DNA of 64,000 nt from NCBI RefSeq assembly GCF_001644575.1, contig NZ_CP015596.1, forward strand, positions 2,108,001-2,172,000, given 5' to 3'. Below, piece after piece: positions 16,360 through 24,596 of the stretch; position 1 is the first letter of the stretch, and each line of letters opens with the position of its first letter. Under the pieces are notes generated by a model. That model had not been told where the DNA came from. It saw only the letters and a program-made list of their open reading frames with translations, and did no database searches. A program made the translations under genes and the position numbers. This stretch comes from Mycobacterium adipatum. Its GTDB lineage: Bacteria; Actinomycetota; Actinomycetes; Mycobacteriales; Mycobacteriaceae.

Positions 16360-17588
16360 CTGGTGATGGTGAACGGTACGGACAGTGGCCGGCGCACATA
16401 GCTGCCGCCCGCCCACACGATATTGTCCTCGTCCACTTCGAAATCCGTTATGCGGGTGAGCAATTCCTCCAGTGCGACCCTGGACTGCATGCGGGCGGCA
16501 GCGGCACCCAGGCAGTGATGCGCGCCGTGGCTGAACGTGAGGATATTGCGTGGTCGGCGGGTGACGTCGAGGTCGGCGGCGTCCGGGCCGTACTGGCGTT
16601 CGTCACGATTGCCCGAACCGTAGAGCAGCAGCACCCGCCGGCCTTGCGGGATGTCGGTGCCGGCGACCGTGACATCCCGGGTGGTGGTGCGTGCCAGTCC
16701 CTGCACCGGGGAGGTCAGCCGCAGGAACTCGTCGACCGCGTCCGGGATCAGTGCCGGGTCCGCGGCCAACATGCGTCGCTGATCGGGGTGGCGATGCAGC
16801 AATTGCACTGAGCCGCCCAGCATGCCGGTGCTGGTGTCGTTACCGCCGGTCACCATGGTGAAGGTGAACGCCAGGATGGACAGCACTCCGGCGATGTCCC
16901 CGTCGGCGCCCACGCCCGCGGCGACCAGGTGTGACACCGTGTCGTCGGCCGGTTCGACCCGGCGGCGCTCGATGAGCGCGGTGAAGTAGGACATCATCCC
17001 GCCCAGGGCATCGCCGAGGGTCTCCAACGCCCCGCCGATACCGCCCGCGGAGGTGTTGGCCGCCACGATCGCGTCGGTCCAGCCGTCGAACTGGCCGCGG
17101 TCCTCCTCGGGCACACCCAGGTAGTGCGCCACCACCATGGACGGCAGCGGCTTGAACAGCTCCGCCACGATGTCCCCGCCGCCGTTCGCGCGCAACCCCT
17201 CGATGCGTTCGACGACGAACTCGCGGACCTTCGGTTCGACGGACTCCACCTGTCGTGGCGTGAAGCCCCGTGAGACGAGCTTGCGGAACTCGGTGTGTAC
17301 CGGCGGATCCTGCATCACCATCGGCGGATTGTCGGCCAGTCCGATCATCTCCAGCTCGCCGTAGTTGACGGTGAGGCCCTGGGCGGAGGAGAACGTCTGG
17401 TGGTCGCGGGCCGCGGTGAAGATGTCGGCATGCCGCGCCATCACGTAGTAGTCGTGGTCCGGACTGTCGGTGCGGACGTGATGGACCGGGTCGTGGTCGC
17501 GCAGCGCGCGGTACATGCCGAACGGGTCACGCCACGACTCCGCGGTCGCGAGCTCGAACCGCGCCTCGTGAGACAAACCAGTCGTCAT
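16356..17588 (-). CDS. cyp130: cytochrome P450 CYP130
   Basis: 410-aa soluble bacterial P450, matching M. tuberculosis CYP130 (Rv1256c, about 405 aa). Heme ligand Cys359 lies in FSHGAHHCLGAA. The I-helix oxygen-activation region is MVTGGNDTSTGM, with the acid/Thr pair, and the K-helix ExxR is EFLR in DEFLRLTSP. Needs ferredoxin and ferredoxin reductase partners, none of which is encoded nearby. The natural substrate is unknown. The ATG start overlaps the stop of the upstream secreted-protein gene, and its stop overlaps the TetR start, so the three genes form a tightly coupled operon on the minus strand. Confidence 0.9.
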   Translation of the reverse strand: MTTGLSHEARFELATAESWRDPFGMYRALRDHDPVHHVRTDSPDHDYYVMARHADIFTAARDHQTFSSAQGLTVNYGELEMIGLADNPPMVMQDPPVHTEFRKLVSRGFTPRQVESVEPKVREFVVERIEGLRANGGGDIVAELFKPLPSMVVAHYLGVPEEDRGQFDGWTDAIVAANTSAGGIGGALETLGDALGGMMSYFTALIERRRVEPADDTVSHLVAAGVGADGDIAGVLSILAFTFTMVTGGNDTSTGMLGGSVQLLHRHPDQRRMLAADPALIPDAVDEFLRLTSPVQGLARTTTRDVTVAGTDIPQGRRVLLLYGSGNRDERQYGPDAADLDVTRRPRNILTFSHGAHHCLGAAAARMQSRVALEELLTRITDFEVDEDNIVWAGGSYVRRPLSVPFTITR

Positions 17589-18658
17589 GTCTTATTCGTA
17601 CGACACCTCGCGATGACTGTCAAGGAGGATGTCGCTGTCCGGCCGCGGACGGAGTTCTCGCCGACATCGGTCGCGGCGCATGCCGACTGCTGACGGTCCC
17701 CGGTCGTCGTGGTCGGTGCCAAAGCGCCCATCGCCAGCTCGCGCCGCTGCAGCGGTGCGCTCCCGGTCAGCACCAGCACGACGGCGAAGCCGTCGTGGTC
17801 ACCGGTCGTGGTGGTGGGGGTGTTGTAGGCGTTCTCCAGCGGCACCAGCCCGCCGTAGGTCGCCTGACCGCTCGCGACAAGCTGGCGCACGAGCGCGTCG
17901 CGGGCCGCGTTGGATGACACGTAGACGTGTCCGGGCAGCAGGCCGGAGAAGCCGACCCGCTCGGTGCTGAAGGCGCCGGTCCACACGAAACCGGTGTCGG
18001 TCTGGATCGGATCGGGCCCGAAGAACCGGCCGTGATCGTTGCGGAACAGGAAGAAGTTGTTGGAGTAGGCCAGCAGCGGGCCGGTGGGCTTCTGCCCGTA
18101 GGTCACGCCGTCGATGCTCGCGCGGAACCCGACGTTGTGCAGGGGTTGCGCGGGGAACCGGGACCGCAGCATCGCGTTGTTGAGTCCGCGGTTGGCCTGC
18201 GCGCTCGTGGTCGCGTGCGGGTCGACGATGATGACGTTGACGGCCTCCAGCAGGTCCTTGCCATCGCGGCGCTTGCCGCCCCAGTCGGCGATCTGGCCGT
18301 TGGACCTGAGCATCCACTTGCCGATATCGCCGTACGTGCTGGGAGCGGAGTCCGCGGGTGTGGGTGCGGCGGCGTCGGCGAGCGCCGAGATCGCCGGTGC
18401 GGTGCGGGCGCGTCGCGGTGCGACCCGGGCCGCAGCGACGGGTCCCGCGGCGGCCGTCACGCTTCGGCGCAGTCCCGGCCGCGTGGTCGGGGCGGCCGTG
18501 TCGGAGGTCGACGCGGAACTGCCGGTGCCCCGGCCGTCGGCGGTCGGGCTGTCGGCGTGCGCGGCACCACCGGCCACCGCCGCCCCGATACCGAGCGCCA
18601 CCACCAGCGATCCGACGAATCCGACGCGCTTCGATGCGCTGCGCACGCTCACGGCCAT
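17585..18658 (-). CDS. secreted protein of unknown function, first gene of the cyp130 operon
   Basis: 357-aa exported protein. Signal peptide about 1-36 (hydrophobic FVGSLVVALGIGAAVAG, cleavage after GGAAHA), then a low-complexity Ser/Thr/Ala/Arg linker to about residue 105. A globular domain begins YGDIGKWMLRSNGQIADW and includes VIIVDPHATT, FPAQPLHNVGF and FFLFRNDHGRFFGPDP. The family is not recognised. ATG 18658 follows a GGGGGGA ribosome site; the frame is open further upstream into irtA but that extension is not credible. The stop overlaps the cyp130 ATG. The last 45 or so residues look unlike the rest and could be a divergent tail. It diverges from irtA with an iron box between. Confidence 0.7.
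   Translation of the reverse strand: MAVSVRSASKRVGFVGSLVVALGIGAAVAGGAAHADSPTADGRGTGSSASTSDTAAPTTRPGLRRSVTAAAGPVAAARVAPRRARTAPAISALADAAAPTPADSAPSTYGDIGKWMLRSNGQIADWGGKRRDGKDLLEAVNVIIVDPHATTSAQANRGLNNAMLRSRFPAQPLHNVGFRASIDGVTYGQKPTGPLLAYSNNFFLFRNDHGRFFGPDPIQTDTGFVWTGAFSTERVGFSGLLPGHVYVSSNAARDALVRQLVASGQATYGGLVPLENAYNTPTTTTGDHDGFAVVLVLTGSAPLQRRELAMGALAPTTTTGDRQQSACAATDVGENSVRGRTATSSLTVIARCRTNKT
17588..17605. promoter_or_regulatory. candidate TetR operator at the cyp130 start
   Basis: TGTCTTATTCGTACGACA forms an imperfect dyad of the form TGTCnTAnnnnTAnGACA. Size and symmetry suit a TetR-family dimer, and the cognate regulator would be the operon's own TetR. The site lies inside the end of the secreted-protein gene and touches the cyp130 start codon, so it could control an internal promoter. 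Assignment is inference from symmetry and position. Confidence 0.4.
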
Positions 18659-18763
18659 GGCGTTGTCCCCCCGCCGGCGGCTGGTGCGCGCCCGGCGACC
18701 GCAGCCTATCCGGGGTGCACCCCGCCGCGCGGGCTTGTCGATCACCTGACCCCCACCCGAAAG

Positions 18764-18782
18764 GCAAGTAAGGCTAGCCTTA
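18764..18782 (+). promoter_or_regulatory. IdeR-type iron box upstream of irtA
   Basis: GCAAGTAAGGCTAGCCTTA matches the IdeR consensus at 13 of 19 positions. Its core TAAGGCTAGCCTTA (18769-18782) is a perfect 14-bp palindrome fitting the general DtxR/IdeR half-site. It lies 42 bases upstream of the irtA ATG and 105 bases upstream of the divergent secreted-protein gene, so one bound regulator could affect both. Confidence 0.7.
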
Positions 18783-18824
18783 GCGCAGAGGCGCGTAGTA
18801 CCTGCAACGGAAAGGACATCGCCG

Positions 18825-21389
18825 ATGGCACGCGGACTGCAGGGCGTGATGATGCGCGGTTTCGGCGCACGTGACCACGAGGTCACGGTGCTGGGCACCG
18901 AGCGGCTCGCTCCGCACTGCGTGCGAATCCGGATGGTGTCACCTACCGTCTTCGAGGACTCGGGCACCGACCCGACGTCCTGGCTGCGGTTCTGGTTTCC
19001 CGACCCCGAGGGCAGCGACACCGAGTTCCAGCGGGCCTACACCATCTCCGAGGCCGATCCCGAGACCGGACACTTCGCGATCGACGTGGTACTGCACGAA
19101 CCCGCCGGACCCGCCTCGACATGGGCGGCCACCGTCGAGCCCGGCGCGACCGTCGCCGTGATGGTGATGGGGTCCAAGGGGTTTTCCGTACCCGACGCGG
19201 TCGAGGACCGGCCCGCCGGTTACCTGCTCATCGGCGACGCGGCCTCCCAGCCCGCGATCAACGGCATCATCGGGGCTGTCCCGCAGGACATCCCGATCGA
19301 GCTCTATCTCGAAAAGCACCATGATGATGACGCGCTGATCCCGCTCGCCGAGCATCCGCGGCTCACCGTGCACCGGGTGGCGCATCGGGACACGGAGTCC
19401 CTGGCGGCCGCCATCGAGTCTCGCGACTGGTCCAACTGGTATGCCTGGGCCGGCCCGGAAGCCGGTGCCCTCAAACACCTGCGCACCCGGCTGCGAGACG
19501 AGTTCGGCTTCCCCAAGCAGGAGATCCACGCCCAGGCGTACTGGACCGAGGGTCGCGCCATGGGCAGCAAGCGTGGCGATGAAAAGCCCGAAACCCCTGC
19601 CTCCGAGCGCAAACCCAAGCCCAAACCCGACCCCGCGCCCGCCGTCTCGGGTACGTGGCGCGCCCAAGCCGCCGGCCGGTTGCTGGCCCCCTTGAAGAAG
19701 ACGCTGATCATCTCCGGTGTGCTGCAGGGGCTGATCACGCTGATAGAACTCGCACCGTTCGTGCTCCTGGTCGAACTCGCGCGGCTGCTGTTGCTCGGCG
19801 CCGGCGCCGAGCAACTGTGGGATCTCGGGATCGCCGCCGTCGCACTGCTGGGCACCGGAACCTTCCTGACCGCCGCGCTGGCGCTGTGGCTGCACCGGGT
19901 GGACGCGCATTTCGCGCGCGAACTGCGCGGCCGGCTGCTCACCAAGATGTCCCGGCTTCCGTTGGGCTGGTTCACCGCCCGCGGGTCGGGGACGATCAAA
20001 CAGCTCGTCGCCGACGACACGCTGTCGCTGCACTATCTGATCACCCACGCCATCCCCGACGCGGTCGCGGCGGTCATCGCGCCGGTGGCGGTGTTGGTCT
20101 ACCTGTTCGTCGTCGACTGGCGGATCGCGCTGGCGCTGTGCGGCCCGGTGTTGGCCTACCTGGTGCTGATGTCGGTGATGACGATCCAATCCGGCAGCAA
20201 GATCGTTGCCGCCCCGCGGTGGGCGGAACGGATGAACGGAGAGGCCGGCGCTTATCTCGAGGGCCAGCCGGTGGTGCGCATCTTCGGTGGCGCCGCCGCC
20301 TCGAGCTTCCGCAACCGGCTCGATGAGTACATCGGCTTCCTGGTCGATTGGCAGCGGCCGTTCGTCGGGAAGAAGACCCTGATGGATCTGGTCACCCGGC
20401 CGACCACGTTCCTCTGGCTGATCATGATCGTGGGCACCCCGCTGGTGGTCACCGGCCGGATGGAACCGGTCGGCCTGCTGCCGTTCCTGTTGCTGGGCAC
20501 CACGTTCGGGGCCCGGCTGCTGGGCATCGGTTACGGACTCGGCGGTATCCAGGGCGGCATGCTGGCGGCCCGGCGGGTGCAGAGCGTTCTCGACGAACCG
20601 GAGCTGACGGTGCGCGCGGGCTCGTCGCCGGGAACGGCCGACGGCGCCGTGGTCTTCGACGGCGTCACCTTCGGGTACCGGCCCGAGGTGCCCGTCATCA
20701 AGAACGTCAGCCTGACGCTGCGGCCGGGCACGGTCACCGCGTTGGTCGGGCCGTCGGGTTCGGGCAAGTCCACCCTTGCCGCACTGCTGGCCCGCTTCCA
20801 CGACGTACAGCGGGGGGCGATCACCGTCGGCGGCGCAGACATCCGCACCCTGTCCGCCGACGAGTTGTACCGCCGAATCGGCTTCGTGCTGCAGGAAACT
20901 CAGCTGGTGCACGGCACCGCCGCGGAGAACATCGCGCTGGCTCAACCGGACGCCGACACCGAGGCGATCACCGCGGCCGCCCGGGACGCCCAGATCCACG
21001 AACGTATCGAGCACCTTCCCGACGGGTACGCGACCGTGCTCGGCGCGGGCACCGGGCTGTCCGGTGGTGAGCGCCAACGCCTGACCATCGCGCGGGCCAT
21101 CCTCGCCGACACCCCGGTGCTGATCCTCGACGAGGCCACCGCCTTCGCCGACCCGGAGTCGGAATACCTTGTCCAGCAGGCGCTGAACCGGCTGACCCGG
21201 GACCGCACCGTGCTGGTCATCGCGCACCGGTTGCACACCGTCACGCACGCGGATCAGATCGTTGTGCTCGACGACGGGGCGATCGCCGAGGTGGGTACCC
21301 ACGACGATCTGCTGGCCGCGGGCGGGCGGTACCGCGCGCTGTGGGAGTCCGGTCGACCGGCGCACGTCGGGCAGGAGGTGACCCGGTGA
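18825..21389 (+). CDS. irtA: IrtA: ferric-carboxymycobactin ABC importer subunit with fused SIP reductase domain
   Basis: 854-aa subunit of the IrtAB iron importer in the cytoplasmic membrane, closely matching M. tuberculosis IrtA. Residues 1-250 are an FAD-binding siderophore-interacting domain (flavin motif RAYT; end signature EIHAQAYW) that reduces ferric siderophore. A Lys/Pro linker (255-285) leads to six exporter-fold helices (about 290-545). The ATPase domain has Walker [10 protein letters not shown] (642-650), signature LSGGERQ (745-751) and [15 protein letters not shown] 18825 follows AAAGGA by 9 bases. The gene lies behind an IdeR box and overlaps irtB, so the heterodimer partners are made together. 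Confidence 0.95.
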   Translation: MARGLQGVMMRGFGARDHEVTVLGTERLAPHCVRIRMVSPTVFEDSGTDPTSWLRFWFPDPEGSDTEFQRAYTISEADPETGHFAIDVVLHEPAGPASTWAATVEPGATVAVMVMGSKGFSVPDAVEDRPAGYLLIGDAASQPAINGIIGAVPQDIPIELYLEKHHDDDALIPLAEHPRLTVHRVAHRDTESLAAAIESRDWSNWYAWAGPEAGALKHLRTRLRDEFGFPKQEIHAQAYWTEGRAMGSKRGDEKPETPASERKPKPKPDPAPAVSGTWRAQAAGRLLAPLKKTLIISGVLQGLITLIELAPFVLLVELARLLLLGAGAEQLWDLGIAAVALLGTGTFLTAALALWLHRVDAHFARELRGRLLTKMSRLPLGWFTARGSGTIKQLVADDTLSLHYLITHAIPDAVAAVIAPVAVLVYLFVVDWRIALALCGPVLAYLVLMSVMTIQSGSKIVAAPRWAERMNGEAGAYLEGQPVVRIFGGAAASSFRNRLDEYIGFLVDWQRPFVGKKTLMDLVTRPTTFLWLIMIVGTPLVVTGRMEPVGLLPFLLLGTTFGARLLGIGYGLGGIQGGMLAARRVQSVLDEPELTVRAGSSPGTADGAVVFDGVTFGYRPEVPVIKNVSLTLRPGTVTALVGPSGSGKSTLAALLARFHDVQRGAITVGGADIRTLSADELYRRIGFVLQETQLVHGTAAENIALAQPDADTEAITAAARDAQIHERIEHLPDGYATVLGAGTGLSGGERQRLTIARAILADTPVLILDEATAFADPESEYLVQQALNRLTRDRTVLVIAHRLHTVTHADQIVVLDDGAIAEVGTHDDLLAAGGRYRALWESGRPAHVGQEVTR

Positions 21390-23122
21390 TCCGCACCCTG
21401 CTTGCGCTCGTCCCCGCCGACCGACGCGGCCGGGTCCGGCTGTATACCGTGCTCACCGTCTTCTCGGTGTTGCTGCGTGCGGTCGGGGTGGTGCTGTTGG
21501 TCCCGTTGGTGGCAGCACTGTTCAGTGCTACTCCGGCCGACGCCTGGCCGTGGCTGGGCGGGCTGACGGCGCTGACCGTGGCGGGCTGGTTGGTGGACAC
21601 CTATGCCGCGCGGCTCGGTTTCGACATCGGCTTCGCGGTGCTCGACGCCACCCAGCACGATATGGCCGACCGGTTGCCGAATATCAAGTTGGACTGGCTG
21701 ACTCAGGAGAACATCGCGACCACCCGGCAGGCCATCGCCGCCACCGGTCCCGAACTCGTGGGCCTGGTGGTGAATCTGGCGACCCCGTTGATCGGTGCCG
21801 TGCTGGCGCCCGCTGCCATCGCGGTGGCCCTGCTGATGGTGTCGGTCCCGCTGGCGCTGGCGGCCCTGGCCGGGGTGGTGATCCTGCTCGGCGCGCTGTG
21901 GCTGGCCGGGCGGCTCAGCAGGACCGCCGATCGACTGGCGGGGGAGGCCAATTCGGCGTTCACCGAACGCATCATCGAATTCGCCCGCACCCAGCAGGCG
22001 TTGCGCGCCGCGCGTCGGGCAGAACCGGAGCGCAGCCTGGTCGGCACGGCGCTGCAGGCCCAGCACGGCGCGAGTCTGCGGCTGCTGACCATGCAGATTC
22101 CCGGGCAGCTGCTGTTCAGCCTGGCCAGCCAGCTTGCACTCATCCTGTTCGCCGCGGCGACCACCGTGCTGACCGTGCGCGGGGACCTGGCTGTCCCGGA
22201 AGCCATTGCGCTGATCGTGGTCATCGCCCGCTACCTCGAACCCTTCACCGTGCTCAGCGAACTGTCCGCGGCGCTGGAATCCACCCGCGCAACGCTGGCC
22301 AGGATCCAACGGGTGCTCGACGCCCCCACCTGTTCGGCCGGCGTCGCGACGCTGCCCGAGACCGGGCCGCCACCCATCACATTCGAGGACGTGTCCTTCT
22401 CCTACGGCGGCGATCCGGTGCTGAAGGACCTCAGCTTCACGCTGGAACCCGGCACCACCACCGCCATCGTCGGGCCGTCCGGATCGGGGAAGACCACCAT
22501 CCTGGGACTGATCGCCGGGCTGCACGAGCCCGACCGGGGCCGGGTGCTGTTCGGGGACGCGGACCTGGCCACCCTGCACCCGCAGGCCCGCCGCGCCGCG
22601 GTGAGTGTGATCTTTCAGCACCCCTATCTGTTCGACGGGTCGCTGCGCGACAACATCCTCGTCGGCGATCCGTCCGCCGACGAGGACACCCTCGCTGGCG
22701 CGACGAGGCTGGCACGGGTCGACGAACTGGCCGCCCGACTACCCGACGGGGAACACACAGTCGTCGGGGAGGCCGGATCCGCGCTGTCCGGCGGGGAGCG
22801 CCAGCGGGTCAGCATCGCCCGCGCCTTGGTCAAACCGGCTCCGGTGCTGCTGGTCGACGAGGCCACCAGCGCGCTGGACACCGAGAACGAAGCGGCGATC
22901 GTGGAGGCACTCACCGCCGACCTGCGGGCCCGCACCCGGGTGATCGTCGCGCACCGGCTGGCCAGCATCCGGCGCGCCGACCGGGTGCTGTTCGTCGAGG
23001 ACGGTCGCATCGTCGAGGACGGCACCATCACCGAACTGCTCGCCGAGGACGGCCCGCACCACCGGTTCCGGGAGTTCTGGGGTCGCCAGCGCGCCGCCGC
23101 CGACTGGCAGATCACCGTCTGA
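21386..23122 (+). CDS. irtB: IrtB: ABC importer partner of IrtA
   Basis: 578-aa half-transporter with six membrane helices (about 15-290) and an ATPase domain: Walker [10 protein letters not shown] (363-371), signature LSGGERQ (467-473), Walker [12 protein letters not shown], switch His in [10 protein letters not shown]. It matches M. tuberculosis IrtB from the first residues (MIRT.LALVP) to the last (ADWQI). The start is GTG 21386, preceded by GCAGGAGG and overlapping the irtA stop (GTGA). Together with IrtA it imports iron-loaded carboxymycobactin/mycobactin despite an exporter-type fold. No mycobactin biosynthesis gene lies in the window. Confidence 0.95.
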   Translation: MIRTLLALVPADRRGRVRLYTVLTVFSVLLRAVGVVLLVPLVAALFSATPADAWPWLGGLTALTVAGWLVDTYAARLGFDIGFAVLDATQHDMADRLPNIKLDWLTQENIATTRQAIAATGPELVGLVVNLATPLIGAVLAPAAIAVALLMVSVPLALAALAGVVILLGALWLAGRLSRTADRLAGEANSAFTERIIEFARTQQALRAARRAEPERSLVGTALQAQHGASLRLLTMQIPGQLLFSLASQLALILFAAATTVLTVRGDLAVPEAIALIVVIARYLEPFTVLSELSAALESTRATLARIQRVLDAPTCSAGVATLPETGPPPITFEDVSFSYGGDPVLKDLSFTLEPGTTTAIVGPSGSGKTTILGLIAGLHEPDRGRVLFGDADLATLHPQARRAAVSVIFQHPYLFDGSLRDNILVGDPSADEDTLAGATRLARVDELAARLPDGEHTVVGEAGSALSGGERQRVSIARALVKPAPVLLVDEATSALDTENEAAIVEALTADLRARTRVIVAHRLASIRRADRVLFVEDGRIVEDGTITELLAEDGPHHRFREFWGRQRAAADWQITV

Positions 23123-23170
23123 TCGCGGCGAATCCCTGCGGGCACCACGTCGATGAGGGAGGTTGTTCCC

Positions 23171-24592
23171 ATGCGTGAATACCTGCAGTTCTATATCGAC
23201 GGCGGCTGGGTCGACCCGGAAAAGCCCGCCACCCTCGACGTCGACGACCCGCGCACCGAGCAGGTGTCGGGCCGGATCGCGCTCGGGTCGGCGGCCGACG
23301 TGGACAAGGCGGTGCGGGCGGCCCGGGCCGCATTTGCGGCCTGGTCGGTGTCCAGTCGGGAGGACCGGCTGGCCGTGCTGGACGCCATCCGGGCCGAGTA
23401 TCAGAAGCGCATGGGGGACCTGGCCGACGCGGTCGGCGAGGAGATGGGCGCCCCGCCCGGGCTGGCCGGCGGCCCCCAGGTCAACCTGGGCCTCGGTCAT
23501 CTCGCCGCGGCGATCGAGGCCTTGGCGAATTTCGAATTCGAATCCGACCGCGGCGCCACCCGGATCATCCGGGAACCGATCGGGGTGTGTGGGCTCATCA
23601 CGCCCTGGAACTGGCCGCTGAACCAGATTGCGGCCAAGGTGTACCCGGCGCTGGCCGCCGGTTGCACGATGGTGCTCAAACCGTCGGAGGTGGCCCCTTA
23701 CTCAGGCCAGATCTTCACCGAGATCATCAGCGCCGCGGGCGTTCCCGCGGGTGTCTACAACATGGTCTTCGGCGACGGGCCCGGTGTCGGCGCGGCGATC
23801 TCCAGCCATCCCGGTATCGACATGGTCTCGTTCACCGGGTCCACCCGCGCCGGTATCGAGGTCGCCCGAAACGCCGCGCCCACCGTCAAGCGGGTCAGCC
23901 AGGAACTCGGCGGCAAGAGCCCCAACATCGTGCTCGACGATGAGGCCTTCGCCAAGGGGGTGGCCGCCGGGGTGTTGGCGATGATGCTCAACAGCGGCCA
24001 GAGCTGTAATGCCCCGTCCCGGATGCTGGTGCCCAATTCCCGGATGGACGAGGCGATCACCATCGCCCGTGACGTCGCAGCCGCGGTCACCGTCGGCGAT
24101 CCGCAGGACAAGGCGGCGATCGGGCCGGTCGCGTCCCGGGTCCAGTTCGACAAGATTCAGCGGTTGATCCAGCAGGGCATCGACGCCGGCGCCGATCTGG
24201 TTGTCGGCGGCACCGGGCGACCCGACGGGCTGGACACCGGCTACTACGTGCGGCCCACGGTGTTCGCCAACGTCACCAACGACATGGTGATCGCCCGCGA
24301 AGAGATCTTCGGCCCGGTGCTCTGCATCCTGGGCTACGACGATCTCGATCAGGCCATCGAGATCGCCAATGACACCGATTACGGTCTGGCGGGCTATGTC
24401 TGGGCCGGCGACGTCGAGAAGGCCCGCGCGGTCGCCCGTCGGATCCGCGCCGGTTCGGTGGCCATCAACCACGCCTTCGACATCGCCGCACCGTTCGGCG
24501 GGTACAAGTCCAGCGGAAACGGCCGCGAGTGGGGCGATTTCGGCTTCCACGAATACCTGGAGGTCAAGGCTGCCCTCGGATACTCGCGCTAG
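23171..24592 (+). CDS. NAD(P)-dependent aldehyde dehydrogenase
   Basis: 473-aa aldehyde dehydrogenase superfamily enzyme that oxidises an aldehyde to the acid. Catalytic Cys279 lies in NSGQSCNAPSR and general-base Glu245 in QELGGKSPN. The dinucleotide-binding region includes TPWNWPLNQ, KPSEVAP and FTGSTRAG, and EEIFGPVL and the C-terminal PFGGYKSSGNGRE are present. ATG 23171 is preferred over 23153 because GGGAGG lies 8 bases before it. It follows irtB by 48 bases on the same strand and could be read with it, but has no evident link to iron. The substrate is not evident. It converges on the sulfatase gene 4 bases downstream. Confidence 0.9.
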   Translation: MREYLQFYIDGGWVDPEKPATLDVDDPRTEQVSGRIALGSAADVDKAVRAARAAFAAWSVSSREDRLAVLDAIRAEYQKRMGDLADAVGEEMGAPPGLAGGPQVNLGLGHLAAAIEALANFEFESDRGATRIIREPIGVCGLITPWNWPLNQIAAKVYPALAAGCTMVLKPSEVAPYSGQIFTEIISAAGVPAGVYNMVFGDGPGVGAAISSHPGIDMVSFTGSTRAGIEVARNAAPTVKRVSQELGGKSPNIVLDDEAFAKGVAAGVLAMMLNSGQSCNAPSRMLVPNSRMDEAITIARDVAAAVTVGDPQDKAAIGPVASRVQFDKIQRLIQQGIDAGADLVVGGTGRPDGLDTGYYVRPTVFANVTNDMVIAREEIFGPVLCILGYDDLDQAIEIANDTDYGLAGYVWAGDVEKARAVARRIRAGSVAINHAFDIAAPFGGYKSSGNGREWGDFGFHEYLEVKAALGYSR

Positions 24593-24596
24593 GGCC

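Noticed and set aside
18659..19021. N-terminal extension of the secreted protein into irtA
   Set aside because: It would overlap the iron box and irtA coding sequence, lacks a ribosome site, and hides a clean signal peptide that starts at 18658.
18939..21365. 808-codon minus-strand frame opposite irtA
   Set aside because: No domain or signal, composition of an antisense shadow; irtA on the other strand matches its family throughout.
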